NCBI GenBank assembly: GCA_034509495.1
Contig: CM067511.1
Location: forward strand, 27,995,656 to 28,059,655
DNA length: 64,000 bases
Direction: 5' to 3'
DNA from: Acestrorhynchus altus
Taxonomy: Eukaryota > Chordata > Actinopteri > Characiformes > Acestrorhynchidae
Part shown: in pieces, positions 1 through 10,549 of the stretch
Numbering within the stretch: the stretch's first letter is position 1
How the letters are laid out: every line of letters starts with the position of its first letter
Position numbers and translations under genes: made by a program
Notes under the pieces: model-generated
Told to the model about the DNA's origin: nothing
Seen by the model: the letters and a program-made list of their open reading frames with translations, nothing else
Databases searched by the model: none

Positions 1-123
1 ACTCAGTGTGTGATGTAGAAACGGACCCCCAAAGCTTTGCACCTGAGCGAGTTTACATTAATCAGTGTGATGAAGGCTAAACCTGTGTTTGGGTGTGTTT
101 GTGTGTCTGTCTGTCTTGTTCAG

Positions 124-233
124 TGAGACTTAAGTTATGGACGAATCGGGCAATGTGTCAGGCAAAGCGTCGTCTTTGGAATGGAGTGGGCCACAAAGAC
201 ACCGGCCATAGCTCGGGTTCTGAAACCACATGA
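124..233 (+). other. possible terminal coding exon of an unidentified gene
   Basis: A pyrimidine-rich tract rich in tgtctgtctg ends in ttgttcag at 123, which could be a splice acceptor. The next 35 codons are open in the frame starting at 126 and end at a TGA at 231-233. The peptide is basic and begins RLKLWTNRAMCQAKRRLW. Other frames are also open for 20-60 codons, so the frame is uncertain. No domain is recognised. If real, the rest of the gene lies before the window. An AATAAA at 529-534 could serve as its poly(A) signal. Confidence 0.2.
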
Positions 234-1436
234 AGCTTTACAGGACACACGTAATGATAATGTAGCCATCGAAAACAAAAGGTCAGAATTTCAGGTCAAA
301 GGATTTGACCCAAGAGGTCAAATAGGTCAAGACAAGGCAAGGCATTATGATCCATGCCTGAATGTAAAACCGAAGCACCTAAAACACAACAGAATATGTA
401 TTTTATCTCACATGTTGTGATTTAAGTGTTTTCTACATCTGTCAATTGCACATTGTGGAACTGAAAATAACTATTATAAAGAACTGTATGTGCATCTCAG
501 GCTGTAGATGCACCTGTGAAAATACATGAATAAACAAATCAATATCCTATCTAGATATATTTAATAATGAAACATGAATTTAATGTTATGCTCTACCCAA
601 GCTTAAAAACTTTGACTTCCAATCCTTTGGCAAACAGGGCAGAAGTCTCCCACAAGTGCCATTTTTTCCTACAACTCCAAGCAACTGCAGTAAATCAGAT
701 TGGCCATGGACTACATTTCCCATGAGGCAAACAGCTACACTTAGAAGCCACTATCTAGCTGTTTTTTAACACAGGTCACTAAAACTGAGACAGAAAGCTC
801 TTGAGCTTTGTTTCATTAGCACATGTGCTTTGCCTCACGATGTTCAGCTTAACACTATGTTATAAGTGCACTCTTAAAAAAATGCTTTTGCCTATGTAAA
901 AAGGGCTCTGGAACACCTGCATGCCTCCCTTGAATCCCGTTACAAACTAAAAGGGATTTTATATACTAAAAAAGTTTAGAATTAGGATTTAATACATTGA
1001 GAAATCATAGACATTTTACATGGAAGGGAGAAAAAAACACCAAAAATGAACACATATTTCAGATTGGATTCTGTAACATCAGTTGAAAGAGTCTAGTTAA
1101 GGTCAGTGAAGTAAGAGAAACTGAAAATTGCAACTGCAATGCAGGTAAGTGGTTCATCCTCAGAGACAGTGTGAAAGTAAAGGAAAACACAGGCATTGGC
1201 CTCAGATAAAGCCGTGCCGTTGTACTGTTTCTGCTTAGATAAAGCTAAATGCATGCAACCCCACCCAACTCTGCTCCTCTCTCCCCCTCAGTTACCCTTT
1301 CTGACTCTCTTTATATGTTTAACCCACAACTATCCAACACTAGTAGCAGCCTGACTGAAAAAGGGAAAAAAACATGGGACTATTTTTGCAACTTAAAGTT
1401 TTAAATGTTATTTATTTTATTATTGCTCTTTGACAG
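234..1436. other. non-coding stretch, nothing recognised
   Basis: This is AT-rich single-copy-looking sequence with no convincing coding exon, tRNA or repeat signature. It contains an AATAAA at 529-534. It could be 3'UTR or intron of a plus-strand gene entering from the left. Confidence 0.4.
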
Positions 1437-1830
1437 GAGTTGTGGTGGAGCTGGAGACTGATGGATGATGTGTAAAATCTTTTTTTTAAAGCACTTCGTT
1501 CTCTTTGCCTCCCGTTCACAAGATTCACTCGCTCCTAAACTGTTTTCGCAGTGGTTTTGTATCTAAATCAATATTAACTGTTTAGACTGTTGCTGAAATT
1601 CTGTGATATTGAAATGAAACAAAAAAACCAACAAAAAACAACAACAAAAAAAAACACCAAGTGTCTTAAAATATTGTATTGCCATTGTTTTTAATGCCAA
1701 GTACTACTTGTAAATGTTTGTGTTTCAGATGTGGCCTCAAACAAAAATATTATTATTATAGCTTTTATTTGATCAAGTGCTGTTGACCACTGCTGTAGTT
1801 CATATTGTTCATTGATATGAAATAAATATT
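1437..1830 (+). other. possible last exon and 3'UTR of an unidentified plus-strand gene
   Basis: A T-rich tract ends in ctctttgacag at 1436, a good splice acceptor. Two frames then run to nearby stops: one gives VVVELETDG and stops at 1466-1468, the other stops at 1473-1475. After this comes AT-rich sequence with A-rich runs and an AATAAA at 1821-1826 in the style of a vertebrate 3'UTR. I do not recognise the gene. It would be convergent (tail to tail) with cutA. The call rests only on splice-site and UTR appearance. Confidence 0.25.
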
Positions 1831-3776
1831 TATGAAATTTCAGCAGTGTACTCTGTGTCATATCACATTTCAGTGATTCTCACACACACATCAGTGCATA
1901 CGATGCAGTTTTAAATTGTACTGTTTTAAGTCAAAACAAAATGTTTACTCCAAAAACAAACAACAATGAATAAACAAAAAACATAGTAGTCACTGAAAGC
2001 TGGCCAAGAGACATTTTCAGCATATTCCTGTGTTAAAGGTTTTGATCTTTGCTGTCAGTTAAACAGTAGCTGGTGAGCTGAAAAACTGCACTAGGATTGC
2101 TTCCATGCTGTTGAATTTATGCACTGAAGCCAGGTCACTGCATCTGTGGCCACATTGTGATTGGATTGAACTAAATCCCTACAGACACAAAGCCACTTCC
2201 CCACATAGGCATTTCTATTGTCCACTTTATAAAGTCCAGGTTAATGGAAATAAAGAACAGTCTAGTGCTGCATGGCCACAAAAAATGCCTTTCAACATGC
2301 AGTAGTGAGCAGAAGTTACACTCATTATGAACTCCAACATACATTCCATTGTGATACATTAAATATACATTCAATGTGCTCAAAAGTCATGTCCATATGC
2401 TGGGTGATATGACTTCAAATCTATACAACAATTAAGCTTAATGATAATAGTAATCAACGCTTTTCTTTTGGTACTTTAGGGTTCCAGGTCTGTCTGTCAG
2501 CTAAGAACAGAAAGCTGAGGCTACAACAAGCATAGGTTCACCAAAATTTAGCACAAGTCTTTGGAGCCAACCTGCATCATATCCACAGTTCAGCCTGGTG
2601 GAGGTGGTGTAACATGGTGGGGATTTTTTTTTTAAGTTGAACTTGACAAAAAGATCTATATATAGAAATTTCTTGCTCTGGATTTATGCAGCGATTTTTT
2701 TCGATGACTGTTTAAGCTACACCTGGTAAAATAAGTTTCAGTTCTCAGTTTCTAGTTTTACTTTTATGTTCTTGTCTGCTAAGTGGATTGCATTCCCACA
2801 TACTGTACAGCCACTTGCCATTATTAAAATGCACACAGGAGCCACAACATATTCAATAAATATTTAACAGTTTATTATTCAACAGAGAGTTGAATGGTTT
2901 AAAATACATTTAGAGGTACTTCAGGACGTAACACTAATAAGACATCCAATAAACACAAATACAAGCTTAATTGATTAACTAAGACGGCTTTATTCTAGCT
3001 GTCAGATTGCTTTGTGTTCTAGTTCCAAGTTAAAAATTAACAGCTGTCTAAGCTTGTTTTTATTACTAGTTATGACACTATGAATAAAGACTCAATTGAG
3101 ACCTACCATGAAATTTCTATAATCTGTACAATCTTAAATAAAAATCATATATGAATCAGGCCAAAGTTAGCATTCAACCATTTGGAACATGTGTCTGTAG
3201 CCTCAGCTGAACAGAAAGACAGGAAAGATGAGAAAGATGGGCAAGCAGTCAAAGTGGCATGACCCTGATGCCAGTTGTTAAGTATGATGCATTCCACTGT
3301 GTATACAGTCATTGTGGTTGCTCAGTGTTTGACACACTCTTACTCATGCTTTTGCGTCTTTTATGTTTCATTGTTTGTATCTCATGTGTCCAAGGCCTCA
3401 CTTTGTATGGCATAAATCTGCTGAGTAAAGAGACAGCAGACTAAAAGCAGATCCAATTTGAAAACAAAATTCTAAAATTATTTCTACTAGCTGTAAAAAG
3501 TTATCAAAAATGATGCAAAATGTCAGCCTCTGGCTTTTTGTCATCTTATATAAATATAATCTTAGAGAGGCAACATCAAACCTTTATATCCCCACATTAG
3601 TTTGACTAACCAGGCATCTGGATTGGAATAATAATCTGGTTGAACATGCTGTAACACGTCTACTAAAGTGTCTGTTTCTATTTGGTCCAAGCTTTGTGTT
3701 AGGTCCATGAAACCTGTATCGTCCAGAACCAAATACTAACTGGAGTGGACCGTTACCGGAAACTGGCATGAACTGT
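1831..3776. other. intergenic / 3' flank of cutA
   Basis: No gene is recognised here. On the minus strand, AATAAA hexamers at 3059-3064 and 2989-2994 could end a cutA transcript with a 3'UTR of roughly 700-800 nt. A short stretch near 2400-2445 (ctgggtgatatgac) matches one near 35812-35850, so it is part of a dispersed repeat. Confidence 0.4.
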
Positions 3777-3879
3777 TCACACATCAGGAACTGCATCATC
3801 CATCCATTTCAAGTATGACAAGCTTCCATCTTCAATGGGAAAACTTAGGATTTCTGGAATTTCATATGGATGCAAAGCT
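3777..3879 (-). CDS. cutA: cutA exon 6 (HPYEIPEI and C-terminus)
   Basis: The acceptor cttctctag is followed by a base completing Ile, then ALHPYEIPEILSFPIEDG, SLSYLKWMDDAVPDV and a TGA at 3779-3777. HPYE(I/V)PE is the most conserved CutA1 motif and the C-terminal Y-L-x-W is also conserved. The reading frame is intact. Confidence 0.93.
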
Positions 3880-6800
3880 CTAGAGAAGCACACAGACATA
3901 CATCACACAAACAAAAGCATTGTTAGTTATCATATATGTAATAGAATATACACTGATCAGCCAGAACATTAACACCTCCTGCCTAATATTGTGTAGGTCC
4001 TCCGCCTCGTTCTGCTAAAACAGCTCTGGTTTGTGAAGGCATGGACTCCACAAGATCTGGAGGTGTCCTGTGGCACCAGTATTAGCAGCAGATTCTCTGT
4101 AAGTTGTGAGGTGGGGCCTCCATGAGCAACAATGAGCATAGGGTGCCCAAGAGAGCATCCAGTTCACCAGTTTCTGACCACTGCAAACCAGAAATACCCC
4201 TCAATACCTTTTGAGGTTTTGAAGATGTTCTGGTTTAGCCTTCACAGGTTTTGTTTTTTTTTTGTCAAAGTTTGCTTATTTTCTCTGCTTCAACACATCT
4301 GTAAGAACTGATTTGATGCCTAATGTGTAAATACCACACCTTGAGAGGTGCCATTGACAGGAGATCAATGTCATTTAATTCACCTGTCAGTGGTTTTAAT
4401 ATTATGGCTGTTTAGTGTGTATAGCATATCATGTCAGGTTTAAATGATGGTAATTGAACTTTACTTACATTATATATTCAGTCAGTCTCTGAATCAGAGA
4501 TGTTCTGGTCCTTACCAGCTAGGACAGAAGCACAGGTTTTACTCATTACATCTATTTATATGTAATATTCTTTGATTGAATTAAAATGTTTATTATACAG
4601 TTATACATTATACATAATACTCTTATACAGTATTATAATCAAGTGTTTTATGTTTCCTGCTTTAAAAAAGTTTAATGAATTCAAATTTTCTAAATAACAA
4701 CAAAAAGCTCCACAAACCAGCAGCACTTCCGAAGCAACCTGAAGCTGATCTTTCCAGTAGTACCTGATAAGCAGCAAAAATATATTGTATATTTCATTTT
4801 TATATTTTTATTATTCACAGTGCATTACAATGCAATACAACTGAATATTTAAATGTCACCCATAAACTTGGAATATCAGGGTTGGTTTGCAAAGTATGTC
4901 TGATTTAAGGCTGCTAAATGCAAAATGTGACACAAATAAACCTCTGGATTTGTGAGATTTTCCTGCTCTGTGAATGTAGCCTAAAAGTCCTTTAATAACA
5001 TCATCTCTTGAAAAGTTGGAAATGATGGGACAGAGCTGACAGAGTCTTGGTTGTAGTCATGCCAACAGCGAAGGCAAACCTTATTGGTTAAAGAGTTCTC
5101 ATGACAATCAAATTCTATGTGATCGTATTTAGTTAACTACTAAAACACTTAAGTGCTTGTATTGGTGCATCTCAAAAAATGAGAGTATTGTGAAAAATAA
5201 GAATTCAAAAAGGTCATATTTTATTTTAGTTACATATTTCAAGCCTTTTTCATTTTAAAGTTGATATAAAAAAAATCTAATAATTAGATTTCTTACTCTC
5301 ATGACACACTGATCCAAAGTAGGTATATGTCACTTCACATGTAATGAATGTAAACGATCAGTTTACCCTTTTGACATGAAAACACAAATTATTATTTTTT
5401 TCATTACATTATTTTTGTTCACATACACTAGTAAACAGTAAATGTTTAACTGCTCCTTTTAGGAGCAAAATATTGAGTATTTGTACAGTTTCAGTATGAA
5501 AACAGCTTATTTTCTCTTTTGTTTAAGTAATGTATTTATTGTATGTTTGGGAAAGTTACTCCATAATGTTAGGTATTGTCTGACTGGGAATGCTGAGAAC
5601 ATTCTCTGCCAGCTGGGCAGGTTATAGTGCAATTAATATCCATATAGTGCATGAAAAGCCCCACGCACCAAAAGCCAACAGACCAGTAGTTAATACTCAA
5701 CAAGTTTTCCTACTGCAGTGCTGGCCTTGGGGAAACCTTCGTTAATATAAATACCAGTCTCAACCCATTTAACGTTTGAAGTTCCTTCTTACTGTGTTCT
5801 GACAAACTGACAAACTGCCAGACTGAGGGCTTATGAGTGAAAGGTCAAAGTCAGCGTTCTCACATGGTAGAAGTGAGGGGAGAAATATTCACACACGCTG
5901 CCATTCTTTTCTCCATTATATGCCTATGAGAGAGAGAGAGAGATAATGATAGAATTATGATAGAATAGCATATCAAAATAAAGAATAGAATGATTCAAAT
6001 AAAGAACATTATTACACAATGTTAAAAACAGTACCAATTTTATCAACTTTGATCAATTTGATTCTGACTCCTGGCAACCACATGGAATGTCCTGTCTTCT
6101 GTTTGGGTTTTCAAACATCTGAACAGTTGGTTCATTATTCCTTGAATGATATCCATCCATCCTGAAGCTGGTCAACCTCTTCCTCTTTTACCTTCAACTC
6201 TTCCAAACATGATGATCTTTAGCAGTGAATCTGTTCTTCTCCTAATGTGTCCAGAGTAAGAGCGCTTCAGCCCGACCATCTGAGCTTCTAATTTTTTTCC
6301 AGTTGTGTTTCACCGAAAAGCACAACAAAAACACAGCAGCTTTGAAACTAATGAATCATATAATAGGTTTGTTAGATAATGGCCATCATTGTGCAGCTTT
6401 TTATAGATTTATTAAAGTCCTTTGACACAGTGGATCATTGGGTGATGAAATCTTGCCTCTTGAATACTGAATTAGATAGAGATATCATTTTGTGGTTTGA
6501 GAATTACTGATACAATGCAGTGTGTGTTGGCTGGGGTTTCCAAGTCTTCCTCCTAGATGATAACTATAGAGACTCAGTCTTAGGGTCTGCTCTTTACGGT
6601 TTATAGTCATCATTTCTGTTTCGATGTTCCAATATAACTTTTAATTATTATGCGGATGATACCGTCATCTACTGTTCAGCTCCAAATCCATCCATCCATC
6701 CATTTTCTGAACCGCTTATTCCTGAATAGGGTCACGGGTAAGCCGGTGCCCAGCCGGCAACTCCGAGTGCAAGGGCGGGAAACAACCCTAGACAGGGCGC

Positions 6801-8611
6801 ACACATGCACACACACTAAGGGCCAATTCAGAGTCACCAATTCACCTATCATGCATGTCTTTGGACTGTGGGGGAAACTGGAGTACCCAGAGGAAACCCA
6901 CACGAACACGGGGAGAACATGCAAACTCCACACAGAAACTTCCCAGGTCGCCCCACCCGGGGATCGAACCCAGGTCCTTCTTGCTGTGAGGCTACCCACT
7001 GCGTCACCGTGCTGCCCTCAGCACCAAAACAAAATTAAAATTACAACAGCACATGTTCTTTAGTCATTAGAAGAAATATTGGCAAGACAAAAACAATGAC
7101 AATGCCTTTAAACCTTCAGTTACTCACCACCTTAAATGTGGTTGAAAATGTATCAACATACAAATATATTGCTTTAATATTAAATAGTTATCTGATATTC
7201 AATCACCACATTATGCATCTGATAACAAAACTGAAGATGCTGTTGAAATTTTATTTTAGAAATAAGCCTGGTTTGTCTTTTGAAAGTAAAAAGAAGCTTA
7301 CTGCTGCTTCTTTTTACCAGTAATTGATTATGGAGATGGTCATTATGTGTATGCACCATTGCCCTATTAACATTCATTAGACACAGTTTATCACAGTGCC
7401 TTAAGATTTATTTCTAAATGTCACCTGCTTACTCACCACTGTGCTCTGTATGAAAAACAGCTCTACTCTCATTGACCCAATTTATGAACCTATATTAGGT
7501 CTATTACCCTCTTAATTTGACATATTTTTATGTCATTTTATATCTCAAACAGAAGATTATGTTCTATGTTCTCAAAAGTATGCATCTTTATCTGTTACAG
7601 AAGGTTCTAAAACTACAGAAATCTAGACAGGGGACCTGACCAAGGACTATTTATAAGTGAATTTTGAGTCAGTGAGTTTTTTGTCCTTTTATTCAGCGAA
7701 GAAAAAAACATCATTATTATTGTCTTGTTAATTGTGCATTAACTGACAGTTGGCTTGTTGTGTGTATGTACCTGCCGATATCTTTAGCTGCCTGTTCAGT
7801 AGGACAGTTGATGAGCAATATGGAGTGGTGTCCAGTCATGTAAGTTCCACTCAAAGCAGCGTAAAACTGAACCCCCAGCATCCTCAGCGTGGGGTATAGT
7901 GTGACGGTCAGCATCATTGTCTAAAGAATAGCACATCAAACACATTAACAGTAAAATTATCACTTTAACTGTGTCTCATTTTTACTGGTGCAGAATTGAA
8001 ATGTGGTGTCAGGAGAACAAAACCTGCCATCATTTTATAGGCACACAGGTCATTCCTCAGTTAGTCCCTTGCTGCACAGTCTATTTAGTAGTTACTGCAA
8101 CAGGCTACTACTGGCCAGATTGCTGCAATTTTACTTTACAAAGAATTTCACATGGTCAGCTATTTGGTGGATGACCAAACCACAAAGATGTCACTGTGCA
8201 GACAATTCTCAGGAATTTGAGCCTCATTCATTCTTCTGCAAACAATTACACTCATTTAGACAGAACAACCTTCTAACAGCATGTTATTGTCTGCACACAA
8301 ATGCATCTATTTATCCTCTTAGGCTGTAGAATTCTTATTCAGTAACTACTGAAATGCAGGCCCACATACAGACCTTTAGCATTTACAGACCCCATATCTT
8401 TTATCTCTCTCATATTTATGCCATTGTGTGGGTTTAGTTATCAAAACAACTTATTTTTATATGATCAATTCTCAAACTTCTGGAAGAACCTGAGCTTATT
8501 TATTAACAAATTAACAGATTTAACAAAAACAAACTGATTTCATTGTGGCTAAAATATCTTAAAGCATTAAGAAATATTAAAACTGGTAATATTCGTTTTA
8601 AATAGGCCTGT

Positions 8612-8673
<62 letters not shown>

Positions 8674-10549
8674 TGTGTGTTATGTATGTATAAAAGTATG
8701 AGGTTTAAACACTCCAGCAGCACTGCTTTGCCTGATTCACTCATACCAATGCAACACTGACCCACCACCCAAATAATACATGCTCTGTGGTGGTCCTGTG
8801 GAGTCCTGGCCATTGAAGAACAGGGTGACATGAGGTTTACAAAGTATGCGGAGAAAGAGACGGACTACATTCTGTGTAGTCCATCTGAGTGTATGCTAAA
8901 AAATTGCAATTACAGCTACTTACTGAGAGGAAATACGTACCACAAGTTTGCAAATACAGCTGATGGCAAACTGAAAGTATTCCCCTTATTCCTCCAACTT
9001 TTAAGAGTTTGTTTCTTACGTGTTAGAACTTTGATGTTTGAGTATCCATTGATGTAGATTAGAACCACAGCATTAATAAATATATTCTATATATGTATGA
9101 CATGCTCAGTTAGAGGGCGTCACAGTAATAGGAAGTAGAGGAGGATTTCATTTGAACAGCAGTGTTACAAACATAACACAGAAACGCTGATGGAGGGAAA
9201 ACAACACTAGAACATCCATATCCAGAGAAAGGGATTGGTTCTGGCGGTCTGTTGACGTAGGTGTTGTTGATGATAGTGATGGTTTCCCCTCCATGAATCA
9301 GAAATTGAAATGAATAGATATATTATGTGTTGTTTAAACATGGTTTAATTTTGTAACTGAGCATATTATACTGCTCATTCTGTAAGTTTATTTTCACAGT
9401 GGCTGTAATCTGTAACAATGGGTCCACTGTGGTACAGGAAGATCTAAACATGGTTAATGGTGAGTTCGTCCTCAGCACATACAGCTAATAGCTAATAGAA
9501 AAGATACATACAGCTGTAATTACAGCTAAATACAGGTCTGTAATACAAGTTTGCAACTACAGTTAATGGCAAATGGAGAGTTACAGAAGTCAGAGTAAAA
9601 ACCAGATTAAAAATATGACTTGATAATTATAACTGATTATAAATATAACTGATTATAAATATGACTGTAAATATAACTGATTATAAATATGACTGTAAAT
9701 ATAACGTTATAAATATGACTGTTGATAATTATAACTGATTATAAATATCACTGTATATAAATATGACTGATTATAAATATGACTGATTATAAATATGACT
9801 GATTATAAATATGACTGTAAATATAACTGATAATAAATATGACTGATTATAAATATAACTGATTATAAATATGGCTGTAAATATAATTGATTATAAATAT
9901 AACTGATTATAAATATGACTGTAAATATAACTGATTAAAATATAACTGATTATAAAAATAACTGATTATTAATATGACCTATTATTAATATGACTGATTA
10001 TTAATAAGACTGATTATTAATAAGACTGATTATTAATAAGACTGATTATTAATAAAAGTGAGTATTAACATGACTTATTATTAATGTAACTGATTATTAA
10101 TAAGACTTATTATTAATATAACTGATTATTAATATAACTAATTATTAATATGACTGATTATTAATATGAATGATTATAAATATGACTGATTATTAATGTA
10201 ACTGATTATTAATATGACTGATTATTAATAAAACGGATTATTAATATGACTGATTATTAATATGAATGATTATAAATATGACTGATTATTAATAAAACTG
10301 ATTATTAATATGACTGATTACAGGTTGTAGTTTGCTGTCAGGTGACTCAGAGTTGGTGTAGTATGTTCAGTTCAGGAGAACAGTAGACGAAGCTCTGCTG
10401 TCCTGAGCAGAAGTTCAGCAGTGTCCTGCAGGACAGTCTCTTACCCCCACGATCAGGAGAAGACGCGATTTCGAGACGCTCTTTGCCATCGTCTCCTGAT
10501 GACACCGCTGATAAAAGCTCTCCAGTTTGTTTTCTTCCACCACTTTCAT
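3777..10549 (-). CDS. cutA: CutA1-family divalent-cation-tolerance protein, complete six-exon gene
   Basis: Six exons on the minus strand join in phase: 10549-10445, 7920-7772, 5923-5864, 4763-4718, 4518-4469 and 3879-3777. The total is 513 nt, or 170 codons plus stop. Each junction has GT/AG borders. The N-terminus has a hydrophobic segment (about residues 29-48, LLLIVGTMMLTVTLYPTL), fitting a signal anchor or signal peptide. The CutA1 core follows: HSILLINCPTEQAAKDIG, MEKRMAACVNI, YYWK, EVLLLVRTRTSLIQRL, and HPYEIPEI near the C-terminus. CutA1 proteins form tight trimers with a ferredoxin-like fold. They are linked to copper tolerance in bacteria, and in mammals to membrane anchoring of acetylcholinesterase; that role in fish is inference. 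Small departures from the family are VNISP for the usual VNILP and YYWKD for YYWKG. The start is the first ATG of the GC-rich first exon; a second in-frame ATG at codon 21 has a stronger Kozak context. Introns carry transposon relics but the coding exons are intact. Confidence 0.88.
3951..4417. mobile_element. Tc1/mariner-type MITE in cutA intron 5
   Basis: The left end is cactgatcagccagaacatt and the right end is an imperfect inverted copy (attatggctgtttagtg). TA dinucleotides flank both sides. The cactgatcagcca(t/c)aacatta terminus is, from memory, that of a widespread fish Tc1-like family. The interior of about 470 bp has no transposase frame, so it is a deleted, non-autonomous copy. Confidence 0.75.
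4469..4518 (-). CDS. cutA: cutA exon 5 (RTRTSL helix)
   Basis: A 50-nt exon between cttctgtcctag and GTAAGT. It encodes LVRTRTSLIQRLTEYI plus two bases of the next Ile codon. The K/R-T-R/K-T/S-S-L pattern followed by an amphipathic helix is standard for CutA1 and precedes the HPYE segment. The phase matches both neighbours exactly. Confidence 0.88.
4718..4763 (-). CDS. cutA: cutA exon 4 (YYWK strand)
   Basis: A 46-nt exon between tgcttatcag and GTTTGT. Its first base completes a Met codon, then it encodes YYWKDQLQVASEVLL and ends at phase 0. The family consensus here is YxWKGxIxxxxExLL, so Asp replaces the usual Gly. The donor GTTTGT is weak, so splicing efficiency is worth checking. Confidence 0.82.
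4764..5863 (-). other. cutA intron 3
   Basis: AT-rich intron. A short segment at 5162-5300 (ttggtgcatctcaaaaaatg and following) resembles the end of another fish DNA transposon but has no partner end. Nothing else is recognised. Confidence 0.5.
5864..5923 (-). CDS. cutA: cutA exon 3 (helix and VNI strand)
   Basis: A 60-nt exon, phase 2 to phase 2, between ctctcatag and GTGAGA. It encodes R-HIMEKRMAACVNISPLTST. The MEK(R/K)xAACVNI segment is highly characteristic of CutA1. The acceptor's polypyrimidine tract is the reverse complement of the GA repeat at 5928-5943. Confidence 0.9.
5928..5943 (+). repeat. (GA)8 microsatellite forming a splice polypyrimidine tract
   Basis: Eight GA units on the plus strand. 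On the minus strand they read (TC)8 immediately before the atag acceptor of cutA exon 3, so this microsatellite is the polypyrimidine tract. Confidence 0.9.
6385..6675 (+). mobile_element. LINE reverse-transcriptase relic, 5' part
   Basis: Translation of the plus strand gives FIDLLKSFDTVDHW, then WFENY and a broken QCV segment, then NYYADDTVIYCSA. The catalytic YADD is at 6649-6660. This is the palm domain of a non-LTR retrotransposon (L2/CR1/Rex-like by feel). Stops and frameshifts break the frame, so it is a dead copy. The sequence continues after the nested insertion at 6687-7017. It sits in cutA intron 2, antisense to the gene. Confidence 0.8.
6687..7017 (+). mobile_element. short retroposon nested inside the LINE relic
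   Basis: An approximately 331-bp element starts with catccatccatcc and contains tctttggactgtggg and ggagaacatgcaaactccac, ending ccgtgctgccc. These are signatures of a very common teleost SINE-like/LINE-tail family (name not certain). It is flanked by near-identical 11-bp duplications: tcagctccaaa at 6676-6686 and tcagcaccaaa at 7018-7028. They interrupt the LINE frame just after YCSAP. A second, more decayed copy lies at about 26590-26860. Confidence 0.8.
7029..7500 (+). mobile_element. LINE reverse-transcriptase relic, 3' part
   Basis: The continuation of the same LINE after the nested insertion. The frame from about 7096 gives VSTYKYIALILNSYLIFNHH, FYFRNKPGLSFESKKKL and, after stops, LTHHCALYEKQ. 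This matches the C-terminal part of fish LINE ORF2 proteins (YKYLGxxLDxxLSFxxHI...FFRNKxxFSxxxKKxL). It is degenerate. Confidence 0.75.
7772..7920 (-). CDS. cutA: cutA exon 2 (end of anchor, first strand of CutA1 domain)
   Basis: The acceptor ctattctttag is followed on the minus strand by ACA and then two ATG codons, and the exon ends GGCAG|GTACAT. It encodes TMMLTVTLYPTL and then SGTYMTGHHSILLINCPTEQ, ending AAKDIG plus two bases of the following Arg codon (phase 2). The segment HSILLINCP...AKDIG is the opening beta strand and helix of the CutA1 fold. If the upstream exon were not used, translation could begin at the ATG at 7917. Confidence 0.88.
8615..8680 (+). repeat. (TG)n microsatellite
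   Basis: About 33 TG units with one gtggg interruption near the 3' end. Confidence 0.97.
8702..8870 (+). mobile_element. dispersed DNA-element fragment
   Basis: Contains tttaaacactccagcagcac, ccacccaaataatacatgct, gtggtggtcctgtgg and caaagtatgcggag. The same order of motifs recurs at 30685-30910, with partial copies at 12320-12530, 32600-32830, 41310-41700 and 42080-42205. I take it as a non-autonomous DNA transposon family; its ends are not resolved. Confidence 0.6.
9617..10320 (+). repeat. AT-rich minisatellite in cutA intron 1
   Basis: About 700 bp of degenerate tandem copies of a unit close to gattataaatatgact (16-17 bp). The first half is tataaatat-rich and the second half shifts to gattattaatatgact. 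Single-unit variants (ataagact, ataaaact) occur in runs, as expected from local unit duplication. Confidence 0.93.
10445..10549 (-). CDS. cutA: cutA exon 1 (N-terminal segment and start of anchor)
   Basis: On the minus strand an ATG at 10549-10547 opens 35 codons ending SRLLLIVG, then a strong donor GTAAGAG at phase 0. The next exon starts at phase 0 and continues the hydrophobic run with TMMLTVTLYP, so joining the two makes one membrane anchor. A second ATG at codon 21 (MAKSVSKSRL) has A at -3 and G at +4 and would give a shorter N-terminus. Assignment rests on phase, hydrophobic continuity and the promoter-like setting. An N-terminus this variable cannot be confirmed by motif. Confidence 0.7.

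Larger units (their letters stand above)
7921..10444 (-). other. cutA intron 1
   Basis: A 2.5-kb intron. It holds a TG microsatellite (8615-8680), a fragment of a dispersed element (8702-8870) and the AT-rich minisatellite (9617-10320). The remaining sequence shows no exon. Confidence 0.6.

Noticed and set aside
6650..7063. 137- and 107-codon frames over the nested retroposon.
   Set aside because: The frames run through a known type of short interspersed repeat and its LINE host; they are not a gene.
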